The notes under the pieces are model-generated. The model ran no database searches and had not been told where the DNA came from. It worked only from the letters and a program-made list of their open reading frames with translations. A stretch of DNA of 64,000 nucleotides, from the NCBI GenBank assembly GCA_048013815.1, contig CM106585.1, positions 3,658,001 to 3,722,000 on the forward strand, written 5' to 3'. This document shows positions 59,101-64,000 of this stretch, one piece after another (positions within the stretch are counted from its first letter, which is position 1; each line of letters starts with the position of its first letter). The position numbers and the translations under genes were made by a program. Origin of the DNA: Setoptus koraiensis (Eukaryota; Arthropoda).

Positions 59101-59206
59101 ATACGATGTGCCTTACAAGTACAAACACGATCAACTCAAGCAACAACAACATATGACAATCAACTTTGACAGAAGCAAGCTCCAGTCTGTATGTCGCTAT
59201 AATTAA
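28333..59206 (+). CDS. Short Dscam-like Ig/FN3 cell-adhesion receptor (sDscam type)
   Basis: Twelve exons: 28333-28669, 33863-33910, 35686-35692 (7 nt), 36903-37138, 40669-40750, 44594-44646, 48034-48691, 48831-49111, 49317-49835, 54902-55786, 55891-56607, 56745-59206. All are flanked by AG/GT, phases agree, and the sum is exactly 2094 codons plus TAA. Order: signal peptide (SLLILIMLLLA), Ser/Thr/Asn-rich stretch, RFRR furin-like site (104-107), Ig1 (about 113-209; WFKDG, YTCLASN), Ig2 (VPPRWKLEPTD, VVIDCQAEG, IRWKQ, EGYYMCEADNG), Ig3 (LDCQPIG, VQWFKDG, YSCLAKNNFG), four FN3 domains, one membrane span (about 1428-1452) and a 640-residue cytoplasmic tail rich in Asn, Gln and His. The Ig domains match Ig7-9 of classical Dscam; the FN3s match FN1, FN2, FN5 and FN6. 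Dscams mediate homophilic recognition in neurons and immunity. Low-complexity insertions interrupt Ig2 and three FN3 domains. The second and third exons are the least certain. Confidence 0.88.
29138..29165. repeat. Inverted repeat, 12-bp arms, 4-nt spacer
   Basis: ACATTATATAAC and GTTATATAATGT, perfect complements, with spacer TGTT. Confidence 0.8.
30550..30575. repeat. Inverted repeat, 11-bp arms, 4-nt spacer
   Basis: TGTCAGCTGTA and TACAGCTGACA, perfect complements, with spacer CGGC. Confidence 0.8.
32284..32395. repeat. 14-bp tandem repeat, about 8 copies
   Basis: Unit GACCATTCGCTACT with point variants across eight exact-length copies. The last unit-like sequences feed into the inverted repeat at 32370-32411. 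Confidence 0.88.
32370..32411. repeat. Inverted repeat, 13-bp arms, 16-nt spacer
   Basis: CCATTCAATGCTG and CAGCATTGAATGG, perfect complements, overlapping the end of the 14-bp tandem array. Confidence 0.85.
33171..33235. repeat. (GT)n microsatellite
   Basis: About 32 uninterrupted GT units in sDscam intron 1. Confidence 0.95.
33419..33450. repeat. Inverted repeat, 13-bp arms, 6-nt spacer
   Basis: ATTGACTGTCGTT and AACGACAGTCAAT, perfect complements. A second hairpin with 10-bp arms and a 1-nt spacer (TGACTAATCA / TGATTAGTCA) lies nearby at 33290-33310. Confidence 0.85.
34882..34925. repeat. Inverted repeat, 19-bp arms, 6-nt spacer
   Basis: The left arm 34882-34900 (starting TCGGCTCGCTG) and right arm 34907-34925 (ending CAGCGAGCCGA) are perfect complements over 19 bases. 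This is the longest perfect hairpin I found in the window. Confidence 0.92.
35303..35368. repeat. 22-bp tandem repeat, 3 copies
   Basis: Three identical units starting CCAATGGTCAGCAATGGCC, head to tail, in the sDscam intron before the microexon. Confidence 0.88.
35686..35692 (+). other. Candidate 7-nt microexon of the sDscam gene
   Basis: GAATGAG is preceded by AAAAG and followed by a strong donor GTAAGT. The previous exon ends in phase 1 (CAA G) and the next begins in phase 2 (A TTT GTG). Only a 3n+1 insert restores the frame, and these seven bases give Gly-Met-Arg: SLVQ-GMR-FVLMC, which fits the Ig A'/B-strand pattern of Dscams. Weaknesses: a poor polypyrimidine tract, and the small size makes chance possible. 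Confidence 0.55.
39108..39146. repeat. Inverted repeat, 14-bp arms, 11-nt spacer
   Basis: ATTTCATCTAAATC and GATTTAGATGAAAT, perfect complements, around an 11-base spacer. Confidence 0.9.
39223..39249. repeat. Inverted repeat, 13-bp arms, 1-nt spacer
   Basis: ACTAGAGTCTAGT and ACTAGACTCTAGT around a single G; a further partial copy follows. Confidence 0.85.
39609..39631. repeat. Inverted repeat, 11-bp arms, 1-nt spacer
   Basis: GCAGCCTGTAT and ATACAGGCTGC around a single C, followed by two more copies of ATACAGGCTG. Confidence 0.85.
41123..41155. repeat. (GA)n microsatellite
   Basis: About 16 GA units in sDscam intron 5. Confidence 0.9.
42331..42440. repeat. 10-bp tandem repeat, 11 copies
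   Basis: Unit CACGCAGCAC. The first three copies vary at one or a few positions and the next eight are identical. The period is exactly 10 bp. Confidence 0.95.
42933..42957. repeat. Inverted repeat, 11-bp arms, 3-nt spacer
   Basis: GCTTTACAATT and AATTGTAAAGC around GTT. Another (TTGATGACAA / TTGTCATCAA, 2-nt spacer) is at 43658-43679. Confidence 0.8.
44024..44070. repeat. Inverted repeat, 18-bp arms, 11-nt spacer
   Basis: The left arm 44024-44041 (AACTTTTGCACTTGTCCA) and right arm 44053-44070 are perfect complements around an 11-base spacer, about 520 bp before the 53-nt exon 6. Confidence 0.92.
44647..48033. other. sDscam intron 6
   Basis: A 3.4-kb phase 1 intron. It contains a 14-bp duplication near 45325-45355, a triple ATTCAGATTTC repeat near 46718-46750, GGGCCCACATTGG-type repeats near 47340-47400 and the large imperfect hairpin at 47789-47896. 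No other exon was recognised. Confidence 0.6.
47789..47896. repeat. Large imperfect hairpin with internal AT repeats
   Basis: The outer arms begin CCACATACATACATG and end ATGTATGCATGTGG. About 31 positions pair with two mismatches (through ACCCACACAGATATA). Between them are three copies of a roughly 20-bp ATATATTTATAT..ATCAG unit. Confidence 0.85.
49836..54901. other. sDscam intron 9
   Basis: A 5.1-kb phase 1 intron between FN1 and FN2. It contains CAACAG/TTGTTG runs (near 50870-50920, 51325-51345), a triple GAGCCTCAGAGT repeat near 52635-52686 and no visible Ig or FN3 exon. Confidence 0.6.
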
Positions 59207-60674
59207 ACACGGTTATGGCTACACTTTTTGTCACGGTTCATGACAAAAATGCTGTTGCTACAATCGCTCATAGAGCACCAAGAGTCGCCACATTCGGGAT
59301 ACCTTGATAAATTTTTAGTTTGGAAAAAACTCATTTTGTCTGAAACAATCATTGAAAGTTTCTCTTGTTCGGCAGTTTTTCCATCAGTTCTACATGAAAA
59401 GATGGAAAATTGCCACATGAAACATTTCCGAGCTGTTTGTCAGAATCGAGATGTTTTCGCCCCCAGTCTGTACATTCAGAGTTGGCAGTTCCGTCGAGAG
59501 ATGCCCTTGACACGGCGACCCATCAATTTGCTGCTGCCTAACAAGTTCGCCCCGCTTTCGTCTGACAAGCGTCTTCTGAGACAAGGGCAATAGATAGATC
59601 GCAAATTACGCCATTACATTGATGGCCGGTCAGCAAGCCAGCAGACGAGTTAGTTGCTTCATTATTTGCATATTGGTAATCACAGATGTTTGTATGTTTG
59701 TTGGCAAGCCAGCGACACGAAGAAGATTTTTGCAGCTCAAGCTGGCATTGTTTACTGCTTGTTGTCAAGTTGTTTTCGTTATCGATGTTTTGATGTTGGG
59801 GTATGCTTGGCCAGTGATGCTTGCAGCTGTTGCTCGAAATTGACCAAAAAGTATTGGGAATGTCAACAAACATTCCGAGCACAGGTAAATGTCAAACAGA
59901 AGCGAAAAAACTTAATTTTTGATCAAAAGAATTTTTGTTCCAGGTAGAATAAATATTTTTAGAGTGGAAATTTCCAGCTCTGGAAACTCGTATTCATTAA
60001 ATGATAATATTGCGATGCAAAACTAGATGTAATGATCTTGACCTAGTATAAATAGAGATGGTGCTTGAACAACGATTACCAATCGTAATATTTCTAGTGT
60101 TTGGTCAATGTAACGAAAACAAATTCATTAGAACTCAGGAGCCCGCCTCTCAATGTATCTCTTTACGTGGCTCTGTGACATTCAACAGGTTGACGACTAA
60201 TATGACACACATTGTATCAATCACGGAGACCTCATTGCATGGAGCATCGATGCCACCAACATCACCGTCAGTTCAAAATGCTCGTATGGTGTTCAAATGA
60301 TTAGCACCGTATGGATTCGTTCGGGAGTTCTCGTCAACACGCTTTGATCAAGGGTCTGTCCAAAAATCGATGCTATTTCGGGAGCGAATTCTCTCAGTAC
60401 TGTATGCATGCGGTTAGGTTATATTTATATGTTGAACAAAAAAAGATGTGGTGCTCGGTTCGCAAATCATGAATCTGGAGCATGTGAGTGCATGGAAATA
60501 GATGAAAAGCGAATTGATGAAAAAGTACCGAACATGCCTGATGATGGAGCTTACTTCTGATGTGAGTGCCACCAGTAAAAACGGATCAGCTCTCCAAAAA
60601 CTTTCGCTGCATATTTAGAATACAATCATAGGGCGGAATTACAATAATCTTTACAGGGAAAGCATAGAATTACG
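59207..60674. other. sDscam 3' UTR and upstream region of the cysteine protease
   Basis: The first about 760 bp are probably the sDscam 3' UTR, ending after the AATAAA at 59948-59953. A TATAAATA box lies at about 60048 and a splice-acceptor-like TTTACAG ends at 60656, just before the protease ATG, so the protease may have a 5' UTR exon and intron here. Frames at 59228-59593 and 60058-60300 match no family I know. Confidence 0.45.
59948..59953 (+). terminator. Candidate poly(A) signal for sDscam
   Basis: The first clear AATAAA after the TAA stop, about 740 nt downstream. Confidence 0.5.
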
Positions 60675-62611
60675 ATGAGCTCAGTTTGTCGCGCCGCACT
60701 ACTACTGTCCGTGCTTGTCCTGGTGCTGTCACTATTGTCTTGGCAGTCGACAGGTGCCGAAGAAGCCAGCGTCAAGCCCAAGAATCTGAGCATTCAACTG
60801 CCTAAGATCTTCGATTGGGATCGTTATAAAGTAAGTGATGCTGGTCATTGTATATTTTACAATTGTTGACATCGAATGACCATACTCAACATAGCTCTTT
60901 GTTTTCTCTTGTTGGCCTTGTACAGGCGTCCTTCCAAAAGATATATCCTACAATCAGAGATGAGTTGGCCAGAAAGAAGCTGTTCATTGCCAGCGCTCTC
61001 AAGACATTTGTGCACAATCTGGCATTCAGGTTGGGCAAAATGAGATATTTTTTGAGCGTCAATCAATTCAGCGACAACACACCGGAGGAGCTGAAGAAGA
61101 TGTTCTCCAGTTTTAAGCCCAGAAAACAGGCGGAAGGCGAATCAAGCATAAATGGCCAAAGTGATGAGATGCAACCATTGACTGGGGTCGATATTGAACG
61201 ATTGGAACAAATGCTGGCGCGTATTGTCGCAGAAAAGCAGCCCGGCTATCGTCTGCTAGCTCAGCAACTGCAAGTAACGATAGAAAATCACAGATCTAAG
61301 CGTGACGTGGAATTATCCGAGCGAATTGATGATGATGGCATGCAATTGAGGAGTGGAAAAACGAAGAAAAGAAGCTGGCAACAAGTGTCAAAATCTGACA
61401 GCCGATATGATAGAAGACAGCGTAATAGCGACATGGAAATCAACGAGTTTCGATCTATGACGGATGGCGAACAACCGAAAGAAAGTGAAAAGTTTGTGAA
61501 GCGGGTGCCGTCGACAAATCCCGAGCACACTCCCCTCGAGTTGGTTAGTCAAGCTGCGAGCACCGACGGAAAAGAGGAAGGCTTGCCGGAGCAACAATTA
61601 AACTTGTTGGAGATGATTCCGAACTCTGTTGGCTATGTTAAGCGACAGTTTAACTGGTTGACTGATACTTTCAAGAATATGGTTGGTGAAGACGAGGAAA
61701 ACGACGAAGACGATCCATCAAACTCAAGCCCACTTTCGGCCACGGATTCCCTCAAGGATTTGGAAGCCTTTGTCCACAGTTACGAGTCGTCAAAGAGGAC
61801 CCGTTTGGGTTATTTGGGTGACGTCAGCAATGGTTCGAGACAGGAGGACAAAGTTTATTTGGATTATCGCCAAGAGGGTTGTCTAACTATTCCTAGGGAC
61901 CAGTTTCGCTGTGGAAGTTGTTATGCGTTCGCGATTGTTGCCTTGATGGAATGGTGGCATTGTAAGCAAACAGGCTTCTTGGTACCATTCAGCGAGCAGT
62001 ATGTAGTCGATTGTGGCAGGCATGTCGGTCTGTTCGGTTGTAACGGAGGAGATCACGAACCCATAGAGAGATTTATCAGAGATTGGGGCGTCGAGTTACG
62101 ATCTGATTATCCATATTTAGCTCGAGATTCCATTTGTCCCTACGAGAAAGACGATTGGCATAGGGCTGGCTACAAGCGGCCAGTAGTACTGAGTTACAAC
62201 CAGGTACACCTCAGGGCTCTGTGGCCCACCGCCTTGTTACTTTCTGGTCCCCTCCTGGCAGTCCTGAAGGTTCCCGAAGATTTTTCTGCTTACGGTGGTC
62301 TGGTGCATCACGGACTCAATTGCAATCATGATGGATATCACGCTATGTTACTTGTGGGCCATGGTGTTGAGGATGGCGACGAATATTGGCTATTCAGAAA
62401 CTCGCATGGATACTATTGGGGCGAGACAGGATATTTCAAGCTGTCTAAGGCAGCCAGTGATGAGTGTTACGACGGATTCTACGAAACAACATTAGATTAT
62501 CTCAGGCCCCCTGTGGGCCCGATTGAGGTAACTGAGGGTCACGGCAGGAATAAGCTCATTAGAAAATTAACACCCTACGAGGCTCATCACGAGGGCCTAT
62601 TGAAATTCTAA
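60675..62611 (+). CDS. Papain-family (C1A) cysteine protease with long insert after the propeptide
   Basis: Two exons (60675-60830 and 60926-62611) join in phase 0 to 613 residues. A signal peptide covers about 1-28. An I29 inhibitor prodomain follows (about 45-115: FDWDRYKASFQKIYP, RYFLSVNQFSDNTPEELKKMF). The mature peptidase (about 360-590) has Gln378, Cys384 (DQFRCGSCYAF), the GCNGGD turn, His524 (YHAMLLVGHG) and Asn544 (FRNSHGYYWGETGYF), so the catalytic set is intact. The Trp after the catalytic Cys is Tyr and the Trp of NSWG is His. Between prodomain and peptidase lie about 240 extra charged residues with dibasic sites (SKRD, KKRS, DRRQR, VKRV), absent from ordinary cathepsins L or Der p 1-type mite proteases. 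It is expected to be secreted or lysosomal. The exact cathepsin subgroup was not settled. Confidence 0.92.
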
Positions 62612-62653
62612 TAGATTTTATTCATCGTCAGTATCTGCACGGAGCGATTGTGG

Positions 62654-62659
62654 AATAAA
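62654..62659 (+). terminator. Poly(A) signal for the cysteine protease
   Basis: AATAAA about 42 nt after the TAA stop. Confidence 0.7.
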
Positions 62660-63347
62660 CTGTCCATATAGTACCGAATCTCGGCAGTGACGATAAAAGT
62701 TGATTCAGATAAACAAAAAAAAATCATGTGGCATGTATATTCAATGTCTAGTGTTACGCGCTCGTACCTATCTCCGGCCTCTTATTCATGGTGAGCTAAT
62801 CCCATAACGGGATCGATTGAGTTTGCCGCGTAACTATCAATTGGCAAGATCAAAATTGTCTACCCCAAGTAGCGATATCGAAAGAGCTCTGATTTTAAAA
62901 TTCGACATTATCATTCACTGAATCATTAGAACCATAGCTATAGCGAATGATGTACAGAATAATCAAGTTCTTCTAAGAGGCACAAAATTCAATGATGGAT
63001 CTTTTTATTTGTTGAATCCCGGCTCGAAATTTTCGCCGCAAGTTTTGGGGTTTAGCATGCCAAGCACTTAGACGGGTTTTGGCGGATGGGTGGAAGTTGC
63101 TAAAACAGGCGAGATTCGTGGAAAAGTAGCTTGCTTTTTCAACTTGGATAATTCCGGACGTTACCGCATCTAGTATGCCGATTATTTCGTTATGCGACCA
63201 GGCAAACCCCATCTTTCATTTATTTCGTATAGAGGAAAGCTTTCTATTATGCTTTTTATCGCTCGTCGGAATCTCGGATTTAGCTCGTCTACAAGTTTCT
63301 TTAATCTGCCTCTTATACCACGTATTTGCGATTAAGGGACATATTAA
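62660..63347. other. Intergenic region with a duplicated gene segment
   Basis: It contains the short copy at 62790-62840 of a segment from the neighbouring gene, and a minus-strand frame of 79 codons (63212-62973, starting MGFAWSHNEIIG) that matches no family I know. No other structure was seen. Confidence 0.4.
62790..62840 (-). repeat. Diverged copy of part of the gene at 63348-64000
   Basis: 51 bases match 63563-63613 at 48 positions in the same orientation. On the minus strand both read IDSYAANSI(D/Y)PVM(G/K)LAH. The similarity fades on both sides. Confidence 0.85.
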
Positions 63348-64000
63348 TTAATCTGTGCCAAGTTCAATTTCATTGAATCGCTCAGTCACATCAAAACTCT
63401 TCGGCTCTAATGGCCGAAACCCGGGTAGTGCACCTTTCGGCCAAGGTACTGCTAATCTTGCACCCCGGCAATATTGGATTGTTGTGAGCCAGTGTTTGAC
63501 TCTTGCGCTTCCCCTCAATTTGTTGTCTGTAACATCGTCTCTGACTCCTGCCTTGTAACCACGGTGAGCTAATTTCATAACGGGATAGATTGAGTTTGCC
63601 GCGTAACTATCAATCAATAGGCAAGCTTGCTTAAGATTCACAAACTGTTCAGCCACTTTTGGTTTATCAACATAAATGCGATTTCCTCTCTCTTGGCGAT
63701 AATATTTAGACATCAAATCATCCCCTGAAATAAGTTGCTCCGGTAGATCAACTTGTATAGGGAACACATACTTTTTGGCCACTTTTCGAGCACATTGATC
63801 ATTTTCAACGACATCGAAGCTTTGTTTAAGTGCCTCGTCTGATTGCTCTGCTTGCTCTAGTTTTGTTTCGAGATTTCTATTGCAGGTTCGAACAACCTGA
63901 CCAAATAGCAATGATACGAATTTGGACAATCCATGAGTTGTTCCTTCCTTCTTGGTTCGAGACCAAGAGTCATTAATGAGTATGTCGAAATCCAATAATT
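63348..64000 (-). CDS. Unidentified protein, 5' truncated by window edge
   Basis: A frame open from the right edge to TAA at 63350-63348, about 217 codons. The N-terminus lies outside the window, as there is no in-window ATG at its upstream end. It is a normal-composition, mixed-charge protein without low complexity, unlike chance frames nearby. Recognisable pieces: KKYVFPIQVDLPEQLISGDD, KYYRQERGNRIYVDKPKV and ACLLIDSYAANSIYPVMKLA. I know no family with these motifs. The partial copy at 62790-62840 suggests a locally duplicated or repeated gene. It could be a host gene or part of a mobile element; nothing here decides it. Confidence 0.45.
   Translation of the reverse strand, partial: LLDFDILINDSWSRTKKEGTTHGLSKFVSLLFGQVVRTCNRNLETKLEQAEQSDEALKQSFDVVENDQCARKVAKKYVFPIQVDLPEQLISGDDLMSKYYRQERGNRIYVDKPKVAEQFVNLKQACLLIDSYAANSIYPVMKLAHRGYKAGVRDDVTDNKLRGSARVKHWLTTIQYCRGARLAVPWPKGALPGFRPLEPKSFDVTERFNEIELGTD

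Noticed and set aside
59228-59593. 121-codon frame after sDscam as a separate gene
   Set aside because: It begins without an ATG at its upstream end, has no family match, and lies before the first AATAAA after the sDscam stop, so 3' UTR is the simpler reading.
1-64000. tRNA, rRNA, LTR retroelement, Polinton or bacterial-type operon
   Set aside because: No cloverleaf, rRNA core, reverse transcriptase, integrase, capsid or paired long terminal repeats were recognised on either strand; short hairpins and microsatellites do not support such a call.

Overview
The window reads as arthropod nuclear DNA, most likely from a mite or another chelicerate. This is inferred from gene content: a group III (Cht7-type) two-domain chitinase, a cytosolic ferritin with a 5' IRE, and a shortened Dscam with three Ig domains, the design reported for chelicerate short Dscams. 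Proteins are rich in Asn, Gln, Ser and His runs, and non-coding DNA is full of CA, CT, AAC and AT microsatellites. Introns follow GT-AG, and every spliced model below closes in frame.

Layout: (1) 1-2469 (+) is the 3' part of a gene with the AKAP2/MISP-type C-terminal helices. (2) 2965-4573 (-) is a four-exon dienoyl-CoA isomerase (ECH1 family) with altered catalytic residues. (3) 9448-13497 (+) is a five-exon Cht7-like chitinase. (4) 14139-14666 (-) is a single-exon ferritin heavy chain with a textbook iron-responsive element near a TATA/Inr promoter. (5) 17727-23582 is a tight run of genes with intronless coding regions: LDB1/Chip (+), mitochondrial GrpE (-), RNase P/MRP subunit POP4 (-) and cystinosin (+). 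(6) 28333-59206 (+) is a 12-exon, 2094-residue short Dscam-like receptor with very long introns, an apparent 7-nt microexon, and low-complexity insertions inside its Ig and FN3 domains. (7) 60675-62611 (+) is a two-exon papain-family cysteine protease with about 240 extra residues between its I29 and peptidase domains. (8) 63348-64000 (-) is the 3' part of an unidentified protein, with a short diverged copy of one segment at 62790-62840.

The genes are ordinary neighbours rather than one pathway. Several have very short predicted 3' UTRs, with AATAAA overlapping or almost touching the stop. The sDscam introns and upstream DNA look different from the rest: they seem more GC-rich, carry short tandem repeats, and hold many perfect inverted repeats, five of which share an 11-nt spacer.

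The most interesting points are the sDscam gene as a whole, its 7-nt microexon, its domain insertions, the hairpin series in its introns, the altered ECH1 active site and the protease insertion. All calls were made by eye from sequence and remembered family consensus; no search or folding program was run. No retrovirus-like, LTR or Polinton element was recognised.
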